Below are positions 22,035 to 33,968 of a stretch of 64,000 bases of DNA, in pieces (position 1 is the first letter of the stretch; each line of letters begins with the position of its first letter). This DNA comes from Bedellia somnulentella. Its lineage: Eukaryota > Arthropoda > Insecta > Lepidoptera > Bedelliidae. The notes under the pieces are model-generated. The model was given only the letters and a program-made list of their open reading frames with translations, had not been told where the DNA came from and did not search any database. The stretch lies in contig OY755186.1 of the NCBI GenBank assembly GCA_963576735.1, positions 17,657,970-17,721,969 of the forward strand. Reading direction: 5' to 3'. Made by a program: the position numbers and the translations under genes.

Positions 22035-22430
22035 TATTTTATAAAGATACAAAATCAAATGTCATTACGTAATATTACTTTACCAAATTCAATTTTATCT
22101 TATTTTGTATTGTTCGAATATTGATACATATGTATTTTGATTAATGATGTATGTCATCCGAAAAGTGTTGAATATTCATTGCTATATTTCTGAGTCTGTC
22201 AAATTCATTTGAGCATCGCATATTTCTAGGGAATATTTCACTCACAGTAAACAGTTCGGGCGCCAAAACATATATATTACTTAAATTCAGATGCAGGACT
22301 CTGCCACAGAGCATGCGATTTCAATTTCTGAAATTCAAGATACAAAATACAGGAAAAAATAAATGCTATTAGATTTATGTATTTGGTAATTTATCAAATT
22401 TTAAAAAAGTATATAACTGTAAAAAGTATA
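22035..22430. other. Intergenic, nothing recognised
   Basis: AT-rich, no ORF above background and no clear repeat. Confidence 0.4.
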
Positions 22431-22604
22431 TTGGGGCTTTTTATTGGATTTTTGGGCGATGCGGTTGGAGGCCCATCACCAATAACCTTAATTTACATCT
22501 TTACCCCTCTCAACTTCCAAAAGTGGCTGAGGAATTTATAATTCCTTAGCTCTGGCTACCCCTTCTAGGGAAATATAGCCGTGAGTATATGTATGTATGT
22601 ATAT
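22431..22604 (+). mobile_element. SINE family A copy, 5'-truncated
   Basis: Begins at TATTGGGGC and runs to the TATG tail. The 5' truncation is as expected for target-primed insertion. Confidence 0.78.
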
Positions 22605-22695
22605 AATTTCGTATATATACTTACGGCCTGAAAATGGGTTGCGGAGCTTAGCAATTATAAATACTTAAACTTATTCTGGAACTTTGTGAATAAAG

Positions 22696-23072
22696 AATAA
22701 ACATAAACGTAACATAACATAAACGTTCACGCCGAATATCCCCGAAGGGGTTGGCAGAGGTACTAATACTTCTGAACATCACGTGACTTTGTCACCTGGT
22801 GTTCAGAGTACCCACGTTTTGCATGGACAGTGTACTCACGTGATAGGGGGCAGGCCTATCGCCGTTTTGTACGAATACACTGTCACATGACTAAGTACAA
22901 CTCAGCCATGTGGGTTTCCTCACGATGTTTTCCCTCACCGTTAACAACCATGATAAATTAACCACACATATGTCTTTACAAAAGACAAATTGGTGTAGGC
23001 CCGACCCAGGATTCGAACACTAGTCGCTTGCACGATAACCAAGTGTTCTACCCACTGGGCTATCACGGTTGT
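22696..23072 (-). mobile_element. SINE family B copy
   Basis: Full length on the minus strand: tail CATAACATAAACGTTCACGC, body and tRNA-like head ending CTGGGCTATCACGGTTG. Confidence 0.83.
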
Positions 23073-23191
23073 CTGAATAAAAAATAGTTGATGGAAGATT
23101 TTATGCCACCAATAACATAGCACAACCATAACTTCGAAATTTCCAAATCACTAAATCACATTTTCGACATTTGCAAAAAGAAATAAGTGAG

Positions 23192-23413
23192 TGCCGTGTA
23201 GTGTCGGCTTAGAATAACACTACCCCATTTCTACCCGTGGGTGATCGTAAGAGGCGACTTAGGGTATAGGGGCTTCATAAATGATTTTTGGGCGATGTGG
23301 TTGGAGACCCGTATCACCCGAAAATCCCTTAAAAGCCCCAATACCGTTAGTCGCCTCTTACGTACACCCACGGGAAGAAATGGGGTAGTGCTTTTCCAAG
23401 CCAACACTACAAG
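23192..23413. mobile_element. Two SINE family A 5' halves joined head to head
   Basis: The 5' half in plus orientation (23192-23318) is followed directly by a 5' half in minus orientation (23319-23413), giving a foldback of about 95-bp arms. The halves belong to different variants: CGTGGGTGATCG on the left, ACACCCACGGG read on the right. Confidence 0.7.
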
Positions 23414-23807
23414 GCCAAACACTACACTACAAAACAAGCATATTTACAAACAAATCCTTAGAGCGGTAGCGTAAGATGAGGTATTAACATTTTCACTACT
23501 TATTTATCCAAAATGAAGTTTCATAAGTTAAAAAAAAATTGAAACAAAGTTACAGCATGGCACCACTATGGCATCATTAATGTTAATACGTGACATTTAT
23601 CACGTTCACACATTTGCATTGGTAGCTTCAGGTATTAGCATTCCAATCTCAACAGTGAATAAAACAAAGTAAGGAAAGTCACTGCCTACCCCAGGGGGAA
23701 CTTGAACTCGAAGAGCGAAGAAGCGTTTATTATATGTATGAATGCATTGTTGAACTCAAGCGATTATATTCAGAATCCATACTGTGAAGCATACTTAGAA
23801 CATCATT
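23414..23807. other. Intergenic, nothing recognised
   Basis: No gene or repeat is supported here. Confidence 0.4.
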
Positions 23808-24056
23808 CTTACATACATACATATACTCACGGCTATAAATCCCAAGAAAGGGGTAGCCAGAGCTATGGAATCAGAAATTCCTCAGCCACTTTTGGAAGGT
23901 GCGTGGGGAATAGATGGTGAAATAAAGGTTCTTGGTGATGGGACTCCAACCGCATCGCCCAAAAATCCCTTAAAAGCCCCAATACCGTTAGTCGCCTTTT
24001 ACGTACACCCACCGGAAGAAATGGGGTAGTGCTATTCTAAGCCGACAGTACACAGC
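23808..24056 (-). mobile_element. SINE family A copy
   Basis: Full length. Confidence 0.8.
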
Positions 24057-24285
24057 ACTTCATTCTTCTAGCTTTTAAATTAGCAATGGTTGTTGTGAGC
24101 GCGAGCGGTGTGAGCAAACCTTTACCGGTCTCAGGTGCGCTCCGCAACAGTAAACGTTATTTATTGTTTATATTTAAAATCAACAAATTGACAGCATTTT
24201 TACAGCAGAATTTATGTGTCCTTTCAACCCTATTAAAATAACATATTATTTATGAGGGTAATATCCCAGAAAAGAGCATCCAGTG

Positions 24286-24358
24286 TTTACATACATAGTT
24301 ATACTCTGGTCATTGCTTCCAAATGGGTTAATCAGAGACTATCGAACTCTACTTCCCA
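24286..24358 (-). mobile_element. LINE family L, 3' end scrap
   Basis: Worn match to the L 3' end (ACATACATAGTTATACTC, then AATCAGAGACTATCGA). Confidence 0.45.
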
Positions 24359-24639
24359 AAAACCCTTGAGTTTCATCATTATTTGACAATATTATTTAAT
24401 ATTCTAACATTTTTAGGCAGCTAGCGGTTGCGGGGACACTAGGATGAGCCTTTGAGTTATTTTCCGTGAAACGAAATATTATATATGTAAACGATAAAAA
24501 CTTTATGGCTAACACAAAGTGGCGATAAATACTCACAACCTTTTGTTAATGTGAAACTTATGGCTTAAGTCAATGCGTGTATAATATAGGTCTAATTATA
24601 AAACTAAGTTTAGAGTATTCTGAACCACTTAAATATATA

Positions 24640-25048
24640 CATACATACATACATATTACATATACTCACGGCATTAGTTCCCATTGGGGTAGGCAGAGAC
24701 TATTGATCGCCACTTCGTACGATCCTGACAAACCTCTCTAGCTTCGTTAACATCAATCAATCTTTTCATACATGCTCTTTTATTCTTCATACTTCGGAAG
24801 CCAGCATTTTTGAGCACACTCTCAATTTGGTCCAAGTGTGTTCTCCGTGGTCGTCCTCTACTAACATTACCATCCACACTAGCTCTATAGATCCCTTTTA
24901 CCAATTTTCCATCATCCATCCTCTCTATGTGCCCAAACATTCCTTACAATATCATCTTACACACCACATTTTTCACGAATAACACTATTTCTCACTCGGT
25001 CACATAATCTAACATTACAAATTTTTCTGAGCGACCTCATCTCTACTT
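24640..25048 (-). pseudogene. LINE family L, C-terminal reverse-transcriptase end
   Basis: On the minus strand 24674-24940 encodes FGHIERMDDGKLVKGIYRAS, GRPRRTHLDQIESVL and a terminal SAYPNGN stop, the usual end of a LINE ORF2. Upstream to 25048 the coding continues in another frame (VEMRSLRKICNVRLC). After the stop it has GGCGTGAGTATATG and the TATG tail. It is 5'-truncated and frameshifted. Confidence 0.75.
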
Positions 25049-25622
25049 AAATATATGTTCGTTTATTTACTACACATAAATTAAGACGTAGTGATGTGAG
25101 TATCCACTCTCACCAAGTAAATAGTTTAGTTTTAATAGACATTGTTAAACCCAATATTGCTGCAAGAATCTCAGCAGCAAGATCCAAGTTTATAACGTTT
25201 AGTTTGCAATTTAGCTGTAAAGCGCTGCAAGGGATAAAAATGCCAGACATCCCGCTATATTGTGAACCGATATTGGGAGCTGCTAACTGCGCTAATCAGC
25301 GGTGATGTGTATTCAGCTTCATTGGGCTGAGTAGTAAAAAATATTTGAATCGATTATCTACTGTTTAGTATTGATGATGTCTTGCATGTAAAAAAGATAC
25401 CTATCTGCAAGAAAACTAGAAATGCATCCTCTATTAAAGATAGTGAAACTGGAAAAACATATAGTTTGAAGATCGGAGAATAGGTTTCAAGAGGTAGTTT
25501 AAAGTGTGCCTATTGCTTATATACGTATAAATAATTAACAAAAAATTTATATATAACTTTCAATAAATTTTTCTTACATATCAATAACAATATCAATATA
25601 ATTAACGGTACTTCTCAGAATT
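25049..25622. other. Intergenic, nothing recognised
   Basis: A 69-codon frame at 25096-25305 has no family signal. Confidence 0.4.
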
Positions 25623-25848
25623 TGCCGTGTAGTGTCGGCTTAGAATAACACTACCCTATTTCTACCCGTGGGTGATCATAAGAGGCGACGTATTGGGGCT
25701 TTTTAAGTGATTTTTGGGCGATGTAGTTGGAGACCCGTTACCAAATCTTTTCCCCAATCAACTTCCAAAAGTGGCTAAGGAATTTCTCATTCCAAAGCTC
25801 TGGCTACCCCGTTTAAGGATTTATAGCCGTGATATACTCATGTATGTA
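25623..25848 (+). mobile_element. SINE family A copy
   Basis: CGTGGGT variant with small internal deletions (GCGACGTATTGG and GTTACCAAATC). Confidence 0.75.
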
Positions 25849-26084
25849 CTTCTCAGAATTGAATTCCAGTGTATAAGATGAACTTGACTGTTCTAAGAAA
25901 GAGTCGGAATACGGAATGTCTTTGACGATGAACATCGATCCTATTACGAGCTTTAATTAAAAATCTGTTTAAAACCATGAAAGGGCGCTAAGACGAACAC
26001 TCGTTTCTCATTAGCGGGGGCTAAGATGGGGCTATGAATACAACACGCAATTAGCGGAGGAATAAGCGATAAATAAATATTATA

Positions 26085-26336
26085 TACATACATACATACA
26101 TATACTCACGGCTATAAATCCCTTAACGGGGTGGCCAGAGCTTTGGAATAAGAAATTCTTCAGTTACTTTTGGAAGTTGATTGGGGAAAAAATTGTAATA
26201 ATAAATGTTTTTGGTGACGGGTCTCCAACCACATCGCCCAAAAATCACTTAAAAGCCCCTTTACCCTTAGTCGCCTCTTACGATCACCCACGGGTAGAAA
26301 TGGGGTAGTGTTATTCTAAGCCGACACTACACGGCA
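26085..26336 (-). mobile_element. SINE family A copy
   Basis: Full-length CGTGGGT variant, inverted relative to the copy at 25623. Confidence 0.8.
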
Positions 26337-26358
26337 AATATTATATATTACTTGAATT

Positions 26359-26672
26359 GGCAACTGTGATAGCTCAGTGGGTGTTCTACCGCTTGTCGTG
26401 CCGACGATGAAGGTTCAAATCCCGGATCAAACCTACACCAATTTGTCTTTTCTAAAGACATATGTGTGTGGTTAATTTATCGTGCTTGCCAACGGTGAGG
26501 GTAAACATCGTGAGGAAGCTGAGTTTCACTTAGTCATATGACACTCTATTCGTAGAAAATGGCGATAGGCCTGCCCCCTATCACGTGAGTACACTGTCCA
26601 AACAAAACGTGCGTACTCTAATCACCAGGTGACAATGTCACGTGATGTTCAGAAGGATTAGTATCGCTGAAG
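26359..26672 (+). mobile_element. SINE family B copy, tail missing
   Basis: Head with A box TAGCTCAGTGG and B box GTTCAAATCC. It lacks the final GGCGTGAACG region. Confidence 0.75.
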
Positions 26673-26827
26673 AAGTAATATTTTCGGTAGTTCCTTGAGT
26701 TATCTGTGTTACGATACATTATTTTTTATAAGGATAATAATGTTGTTAATTAAAGTTTTATGTGTACTAATGCTATTGCAAGAAGATATTTCAAAATTAT
26801 AAAGTTGTTGAGATTTTGCTACTGTGG

Positions 26828-26882
26828 CTCTGAATAAATATGTAACATAACATAACATAAACTTTCACGCCGAATATCCTAA
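26828..26882 (-). mobile_element. SINE family B tail fragment
   Basis: CATAACATAAACTTTCACGC matches the B 3' end. Confidence 0.5.
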
Positions 26883-26966
26883 ATGTAATGTTATGTACTT
26901 AATACTTATTTACACAGCACTTATAGTGCCGTGCACTTATTGCATATTTATGCATTTATGCACTTG

Positions 26967-27238
26967 CCGTGTAGTGTCGGCTTATAATTTGCCGTGTAGT
27001 GTCAGCTTAGAATAACACTACCCCATAGGTACCGTAGGTGATCGTAAGAGGCGACTAACGGTATTGGGGCTTTTAAGGGATTTTTGGGCGATGCGGTTGG
27101 AGACCCATCACCAAAAACCTTTATTTCACCATCTTTTTCCCACGCAACTTCCAAAAGTGGCTGAGGAATTTATAATTCCTTGGCTCTGGCTACCCCTTCT
27201 AGGGAATTACAGCCGTGAGTATATGTATGTATGTATGT
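26967..27238 (+). mobile_element. SINE family A copy with a duplicated 5' end
   Basis: The first 20 bases (TGCCGTGTAGTGTCGGCTTA) occur at 26967, then again at 26990 where the full copy starts. Confidence 0.78.
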
Positions 27239-27576
27239 ACTTATGGAAGATTTTTAAATCGCTTAAAGCTTATCATTTGAACCACACCGTGTCTCCTACG
27301 CTTTTAAATTCTTTAGAATTAATTACGAAGTTATTTATTGTTGACGCGACACATTACTCTGCTTGCAAGCTTTGTGTATAAAGTTGAGTATGGTCTCGTG
27401 TTTTATTAAGCGTCTCGGGTTTTCATTAGTAATTAATTACTCAAATTAAATATACCTCCTAATGTAAGAGCAATATAAGAAAAGTCTAGACAATATAAGA
27501 AAAAAACTTTTAATCCAATATAGTCACGTCTTTAATTTTTTAAAAGAGAGGTATCTAGATCTACCGATTTAAAAAT
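27239..27576. other. Intergenic, nothing recognised
   Basis: AT-rich. The ORF entering from 27064 is the SINE read in phase. Confidence 0.4.
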
Positions 27577-27826
27577 TACATACATACATACATATACTCA
27601 CGGCTATATTTTCCTAGAAGGGGTAACCAAAGCTAAGGAATTATAAATTTCTCAGCCACTTTTGGAAGTTGAGTGGGGAAAAGCTGGTAAAAATAAAGGT
27701 TTTTGGTGATGGGTCTCCAACCGCATCGCCCAAAAATCCAATTAAAAGCCCCAACACCCTTAGTCGCCTCTTACGACACCCGTGGGTAGAAAGGGGCAGT
27801 TACATTCTAAGCCGGCACTACACGGA
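27577..27826 (-). mobile_element. SINE family A copy
   Basis: Full-length CGTGGGT variant. Confidence 0.78.
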
Positions 27827-27984
27827 CCTGTAGATTTTTGGAAGTTGAGATCTATCGATGAATCTAAATGGAACAATGTTAGAACAACATGTTATTATAA
27901 CTACTAAAGGTCTCCAAAAATCTACTATAGTGTATAAGTATAATAATAGTATTTACAACTTAATTTTTATAGAGATATTATATA

Positions 27985-28035
27985 ACTAGCTTTTTGCCCG
28001 CGACTACGTCCGCGTGGACTACATTTTTTGCATCC
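27985..28035. repeat. Fragment of a common arthropod repeat
   Basis: The string GCCCGCGACTACGTCCGCGT is close to a dispersed repeat end that I recall from many insect genomes; its parent element is not resolved here. Confidence 0.45.
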
Positions 28036-28134
28036 AGTTTATATCCAAAATACCAAAACACTATCTAACTACACTAACTTCTGTTTTTTTGTATTTGTAT
28101 TCCAGTGGGCGTTGTAATAGATATAAAGAACATT

Positions 28135-28275
28135 GAGACTTTTTAAGTGATTTTTGGATGATGCAGTAAGACGGTTGGACGGACCCCATTCAACTTCCAA
28201 AAGTGGATAAAGAATTACTATCTCTGGAGCTGTGGCTACCCTTTTTTAGTATTTATAGCCGTTAGTATATTCTTA
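28135..28275 (+). mobile_element. SINE family A, diverged 3' half
   Basis: TTTTTAAGTGATTTTTGGATG through GCCGTTAGTATAT, with many substitutions. Confidence 0.55.
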
Positions 28276-28904
28276 TGATTGATTGATGGATGAATTTCAT
28301 ACATTCCTTTTTGAAGTTGTTATATCAGTCAATCGCATCAAGATTCAAATTTCTAGATACATTGTATTTATAGATCAAAAATCTGTATAATATATTTCAA
28401 TCTCTTAGGGGATGAGTTCCAAAAAACCTCTTTAATTGTTCATAAGAAACATGAAACAAACCGTTTTGTAACCAAGTATCTATGTTCAAAAATGAAAATA
28501 TCTTGAGTAAGTATGGATAGCAGTTTGGTGACCCGGTGCTTCTCCCTACACTGACTGTTGGTGATGTGTGAGAGATTGCAAATATCGGTCGATAGATGGC
28601 GGTACTGAATTAAAATTGAGATATTTACTATTATTTACAAACTATGCATTCTGAGGCTTAAACAGAATATTAATTTATGCGTAAGTAAAGTATAATATAT
28701 CTATGAGAATATTATTAAAAAAAGTTAAATAAACAAAAGTTATAAACATATTCTCAAATCTACCAAATGAATACGCAAAATTCATACAATACGCTTTCAA
28801 TTATCTTTATTCATACATATTCGCATAGTTGAATGTGAAAAAGAAGGATTAGTGAATCCTATTATTCTAACCTAACACAAAAGCAAAAAAGTCTCAAAAA
28901 GACA
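28276..28904. other. Intergenic, nothing recognised
   Basis: No gene or clear repeat is seen. Confidence 0.4.
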
Positions 28905-28992
28905 TTATTCACCCGGGATCCGAACTTGGGTCATCCGTTAGTTTAGTTTTAACCAATCGGTATACAGCTATGCCACAGAAACATTATCATGA
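28905..28992 (-). mobile_element. Possible tRNA-like SINE head, another family
   Basis: The minus strand has TGGCATAGCTG (A-box-like) and AGTTCGGATCC (B-box-like) about 45 bases apart, but no cloverleaf can be drawn. It is a weak call. Confidence 0.3.
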
Positions 28993-29043
28993 TGTTAAAT
29001 TTGTGATATGGTATATATCTAGTAGCCATACTATTGAAAACAA

Positions 29044-29297
29044 TTAAATACATACATACATACATACATATACTCACGGCTATAAATCCCTAGAAGGGGT
29101 AGCCAGAGCTAAGGAACTTGAAGTTCCTCAGCCACTTTCGGAAGTTGCGTCGGGAAAAGATAGTGAAATAAAGGTTGTTGGTGATGGGTCTCCAACCACA
29201 TCGCCCAAAAATCCCTTAAAAGCCCCAATACTGTTAGTCGCCTCTTACGTACACCCACCAGAAGAAATGGGGTAGTGTTAACTGAGTCGCCACTACA
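29044..29297 (-). mobile_element. SINE family A copy
   Basis: Full length with a long TACA-repeat tail. Confidence 0.8.
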
Positions 29298-29434
29298 CTA
29301 AATTAAAGACACGACACACACACTTCAAACTTAATTAAAGAGTAGGTTAAAAAATAAAATTTGAGCCCATCTTCAATACAAAGCCCTTAAGAATTCAAGA
29401 AATTACTTATTTTTTTAAATTCGTAAAAAAGAAA

Positions 29435-29618
29435 CAAAGGATAGAGAAATTTCGCGCTGGAAGCCAACTGACACTGTAGCTCAGTTGGCAGAGCGACGGG
29501 GGCGTATACCCGAAGGTCGCGGGTTCGAGCCCCGCCAGTGTCGAAATTTTTCTTTCCTTTAATAACATCTTTTATTTATGAGTAATAATCCCCACATGAG
29601 GAATTCATGTCAAAAACA
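29435..29618 (+). mobile_element. tRNA-derived SINE family C copy (family description here)
   Basis: A 35-bp leader (AACAAAGGATAGAGAAATTT) precedes a tRNA-like head at 29470-29543. That head has a perfect 7-bp acceptor stem (GACACTG/CAGTGTC), a D stem GCTC/GAGC, a T stem GCGGG/CCCGC, an A box TAGCTCAGTTGG and a B box GGTTCGAGCCC. The anticodon stem has only four good pairs and an eight-base loop without U33, so it is not a working tRNA. The body is AATTTTTCTTTCC, AATAATCCCCACATGAGG and an A/T-rich end. Confidence 0.78.
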
Positions 29619-29671
29619 TTAAATTTTTATTTTAATTTAAAATTTGTCGTATTAAAATTATAATAAAATAC

Positions 29672-29925
29672 TTGCCGTGTAGTGTTGGCTTAGAATAACA
29701 CTACCCCATTTCTACCCGTGGGTGATCGTAAGAGGCGACTAAGGGTATAGGGGCTTTTTAAGTGATTTTTGGACGATGTGGTTGGAGACCCGTCTCCGAA
29801 AACATTTATTACTACCATCTTTTCCCAAATGAACTTCCAAAAGTGGCTGAAGAATTTCTCATTCCAAAGTTCTAGCTTTCCCGTTTAGGCGTAATAGCCG
29901 TGAGTATTTGTATGTATTTATGTAA
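29672..29925 (+). mobile_element. SINE family A copy
   Basis: Full-length CGTGGGT variant. Confidence 0.78.
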
Positions 29926-30020
29926 AATTATAAATGTGAAAGTTTAGATGTTTGTGTGTTTGAGGCGAAAATGCTCCTCAAATACATAACTTATATATGA
30001 ATGAAATTTGGCAGAATGCA
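29926..30020. repeat. Left remnant of a dispersed repeat, probably split by a LINE
   Basis: ATAAATGTGAAAGTTTAGATG to GAAATTTGGCAGAATG is typical of the start of lepidopteran dispersed repeats. A matching kind of end (GTCGGGCCCGCTAGTA, 31855-31870) lies beyond the LINE. Confidence 0.45.
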
Positions 30021-31750
30021 AAATAATTAAAGATTAAAGATTAAAGATTATTTATTCAGAAAAAAGACAAATGAATAAGACTTAAAATAAATACGACATG
30101 AAAAGTTTACAAAAGAAAAATATGGTCGTTTTCACACGCTGATGCTGTACTAGGTCGAACCCGTATTACAGTCACCAGAGTCTTCCAATGTTTACAAGTA
30201 AAAGTGATATTAAAGTCTTAACAATGATAAATGTAAACAAAACTAGTCAGTGCTTTAGATAAATTGGGAAACATATTATATTAAAATAATGCAAGATAAA
30301 TATAATTAGTGCGATTAATAACTGGTTTAGAAACAAACGTAATAAGAGAAATAAAAGATAATATAAATTAGAAATATATAATGTACATATATATATATTA
30401 TATATACATATAATAGTAAAAGTAATATGTAAATAAATATACTTTGAGAATATGTGTATATGTAGTCGTATTATTTAATGTGCAATATAAAAAAAAAAAT
30501 AAAAAAAATACTTAATTTGATATATATAGTATGATGAAAAATCCTGAACCTTAATATTACTACAAATGAGAATTGTAAAAAAATAATAATAAAAATAGTC
30601 AATGTTACTTCAGTTGAGAACTAATTATTTTAGATAAGTTAGCAGTTCTTCCGTTGAAATGTAATCAGTATTGCGGAGAAATTTGCTAACTGTTAGTTTG
30701 CATTGATGAGGAGAAAGGTGAAAAATGTTGAGTTTATGATTAATTTTATTATATAAATGTGGACCCAAAAAATTTAAAAACCTTTGAGCAAAAGAAGTTC
30801 TGCATAATTTTGAAGAATATACTCGATGGATATTACGTCTAAAAATTTCTTCATTACACTGGGTATTTTGGACATTAGACAATTTATGTATTTTAATTAC
30901 ACTTAATAAAATATATAATTTGCGAACTGATAACACGTCAGCTATTTTGAATAAGTTGGTCGTAGGGGTACGAAAGGGCAAATTATAGCTCACCTTGAGA
31001 ATTGCTCTTTGAGATCTTTCGAGTTTTAGCATGTAAGATTTAGAAGCACCACCCCAAACTCTAATACAATAAGACAATAGTGATTGAGTAAGCGCGTAGT
31101 AGATCGTTTTTAGTAGTTTCAGGTCTACTAAAGATCTTAAGTGTCGAAAAAGAGCCATCAATTTTAGGATTTTAGCCGAAAGTGTTGAGATATGTTTCTC
31201 AAATGTAAGGTGCTGGTCGATGATAATACCAAGGTATTTAATATTATCAACTCTGTCAATGCAAAAGGATGAGCAAGAACATGGAAAAACAGAAGAGATA
31301 TTGAAAATTTCACAATTTTCTAAATGGACTAACAGTTTATAAGCATCAGGGGATGGTTGGGTCGTTTTATTAATAGTGAAACATATATACTTAGTTTTTT
31401 GGATATTGAGAGCGAGCTGATTATTTATTAACCATCTATTTACATTATCAAGACCTTGTTGAGCAAAATGAAACGTTTTATTCCAAGATTTATCAGAAAA
31501 TAATAAGGCAGTGTCATCCGCAAAAGTTATCATTTTACCATTGATCAACTTAAGATTGCACAGCTCATTAATATAAACTAAAAAAAGCGTAGGACCCAAG
31601 ACACTTCCTTGTGGAACACCATATGATATTGGCTTAGCTGTACCCGAAAACTCACCTATCCTTACACTCTGACATCTATCACCAAGGTAACTAATAAAAA
31701 GTTTAAGTTGAGTATCACGTTGAGTATTACCTAAATATGATACTTGTCAC
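30021..31750 (-). pseudogene. 5'-truncated LINE: reverse-transcriptase end and 3' UTR
   Basis: Minus-strand coding is open from about 31750 (YGVPQGSVLGP at 31590-31625) to a stop at 30625. It includes FADDTALLF, KYLGIIIDQHLTFEKH and LTQSLLSYCIRVWGG, so it covers the RT palm, thumb and C-terminal region of a CR1/Jockey-group protein. The endonuclease and fingers are missing. The 3' UTR is about 580 bases and ends in a short TTTAATC repeat (30021-30048). Within the part present no frameshift is obvious. It is a different family from the LINE at 12722. Confidence 0.82.
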
Positions 31751-31875
31751 CCCTGAAAAATTTGACCGATAAAATATTCACGGCTGATTGAACTAAGAGT
31801 ACCGAAAAAAACGCTTAAAATTTTGTCATAAGTAAATTTGACAATACAAAGTCTGTCGGGCCCGCTAGTACCTAT
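31751..31875. repeat. Right remnant of a dispersed repeat beyond the LINE
   Basis: Ends in TCTGTCGGGCCCGCTAGTAC, the type of terminus expected for the repeat fragment at 29926. Confidence 0.4.
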
Positions 31876-32485
31876 TACTATAAGTTGGTAAAGAATGACT
31901 ATTATCTTAAATATTAGCAATCCCTTTTTGAATCAAACCTATGGTAATCCTATGTTATCTTATCCTGTAATACTGAAATTGCTGCGTCTCGTATAAGGTC
32001 GTCAGTAATTACGTAAGCACAAGTTTCCACGTCGTCTGTCGCGGCCGTAATCTCGCAAATTACTACTCCTCATTAGAACCAAAGGAAAGCCTACCGCCCT
32101 CATAGTTAAATCTTATGGCTTTCGTAATAGAATTTATTTTAGCTTAACTTTCTCTTAATATTTCAGAGTACACAAACCGGATTATTCTGTGAAGTTATTA
32201 TTTCAATGAATAATTTCTTTCTCTTCTAGCTTATGTATTAGACAGTATTCTATATTTATAAAAATCTGCATTTTTAATAGAGACTAATAGAGATAAATTT
32301 AATCAAATGCACCACAATTCATTGAGATGATAGTTTAATTTACAGGTTTTTTTTTTCAAAAGCTAGAACTTTAAAGTCCTCAATTTTCATTTTGTTTTGT
32401 AAGTTGAAGGCAATATAAAGTATGATCGAACGAAAGATGTTTAAGTAATAGGTGTTCTTTAGACTACGGTTGCATGCCTATTTGA
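31876..32485. other. Intergenic, nothing recognised
   Basis: No gene or repeat is supported. Confidence 0.4.
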
Positions 32486-32655
32486 GCACATTCCCTTTCC
32501 TTAATGTGTCCTCCTTGGTGGTCCTCTACTAACATTATCAAAAACATTCGCTCTTTACATTTTTTTCACCAATTTACTTTCATCTAACCTTTCTATGTGC
32601 CTAAACCATCTCAACATTCCGTTTTCTATCTTTTTTACAATATCGTCTTTCATTT
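32486..32655 (-). mobile_element. LINE family L fragment, worn
   Basis: GTCCTCCTTGGTGGTCCTCT and TCTATGTGCCTAAACCATCT match the minus-strand L sequence at 24830-24940 and the 60180-60310 copy read in reverse. Confidence 0.6.
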
Positions 32656-32687
32656 ATAATAACCATTTTTGCATTTATATATATCAA

Positions 32688-32880
32688 GCCGTGTAGTGCC
32701 GGCTTAGAATGGTACTTTCCATTTTTACCCACGGGTGTCCTGAGAAGCGAGATATATGGGGCTTGTTATTTGTTTTTGGGCGATGCGGTTGGAGACCAAC
32801 CACCAATGATATTTTATTTCTACCATCTTGTCCCCTATCAACTTCCAAATGTGGATAAATAGTTTCTAGCTCTTAGTTAC
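32688..32880 (+). mobile_element. SINE family A copy, 3' end lost
   Basis: Diverged; runs from CCGTGTAGTGCCGGCTTAG to about TTCTAGCTCTTAG. Confidence 0.65.
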
Positions 32881-33227
32881 AGAACACTGATAATATAGGA
32901 ACGCACTACATTTCCAGAATAGTCTATCTTATACGGCTGAGCTGGCAAAAACTGGAGGCTGTATTTCGTTTCGTTAAATTAGTGCCGTTTGTAAACGCTG
33001 TGGATGGAACTCAGGTAAAGACGAAATTATCTAGGTTTCACGAGAAAATCTCCGTAAAGATTTTATATTTTCATTTAATTTGTATTGAAAACTAAGTTCG
33101 GACAGAATATTTTGAATTATCATTTTAGTAATATTACTGTTAGGAAACGGCTTGACCAATCATAAGCCAATTTAATTTAATTACTTTTTCAACTATGATC
33201 ATACCTGATTAAAGTATTTGTTATGTA
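32881..33227. other. Intergenic, nothing recognised
   Basis: No gene or repeat is supported. Confidence 0.4.
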
Positions 33228-33351
33228 ATAAATAAAGGAAAGAAAAATTTCGACACAGGCGGGAATCGAACCCAATTTTTTTTCCTTTATTTGTTCTTTA
33301 TTTATTACTAATAATCCCCACATGAGGTTTTCATGAACAAAAAGATTTAAG
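33228..33351. mobile_element. SINE family C, inverted joint of head and tail
   Basis: A minus-oriented piece of head and body (33228-33273, AAGGAAAGAAAAATTTCGAC to GGGAATCGAACCC) is joined to a plus-oriented tail (33280-33351, TTATTACTAATAATCCCCAC). Confidence 0.65.
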
Positions 33352-33709
33352 GTATTTGTTATGTTAACAAGAGAATTTAATGTTTTATTGATCATAATCA
33401 TCAAGCTGATATATTTTCCTTTGCTAGTGTGGATCGGCAAATACGAACGAGAAGAAACATTTATAATCGGCGTAAATGAAATCGAGTATGTCTTGCATAA
33501 AAGTAATTGTGCTTAAACAGTTTCATATTATAACTTTTAAGTATTACTTTAGAAATGTATATGTTGTGTGTATTCGATTGACAACAGTCTTTGAGTCGTA
33601 GTTACGAAACAAACTTTTTTAGCAAAAAGGTAGTGGTTTCAAATTCAATAAAAGAAAAAAATGGTATATACTTAAAACATTTCATAAAAAAATTAAAGAA
33701 AGAAAGAAA
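33352..33709. other. Intergenic, nothing recognised
   Basis: Only an AAAG microsatellite at about 33696-33710. Confidence 0.4.
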
Positions 33710-33968
33710 GCTGTGTAGTGTCAGCTTAGAATAGCACTACCCCATTTCTTCCGGTGGGTGTACGTAAGAGGCGACTAACGGTATTGGGGCTTTAAAGGGA
33801 TTTTTGGGCGATGTGGTTGGACACCCATCACCAACAACCTTTATTTTACCATCTTTTCCCCACTCAACTTTCCAAAGGTGGCTGAGGAATTTCTCATTCC
33901 TTAGCTCTGGCTACCCCATCTAGGGATTTATAGCCGTGAGTATATGTATGTATGTAGGTATGTATGTA
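33710..33968 (+). mobile_element. SINE family A copy
   Basis: Full length with an extended TATG tail. Confidence 0.8.

Noticed and set aside
22941..23129. Minus-strand small proteins over family B copies (also 37051, 40489 and 46448)
   Set aside because: They follow the SINE sequence and have no independent coding signal.
27064..27381. 105-codon plus-strand gene, and similar frames at 11908, 23241 and 59372
   Set aside because: All are family A SINE sequence read in phase and recur with each copy.
29470..29543. Functional tRNA gene
   Set aside because: Acceptor, D and T stems are good, but the anticodon loop has eight bases and no U33. The same head with the same leader and tail recurs at several places, so it is a tRNA-derived SINE.
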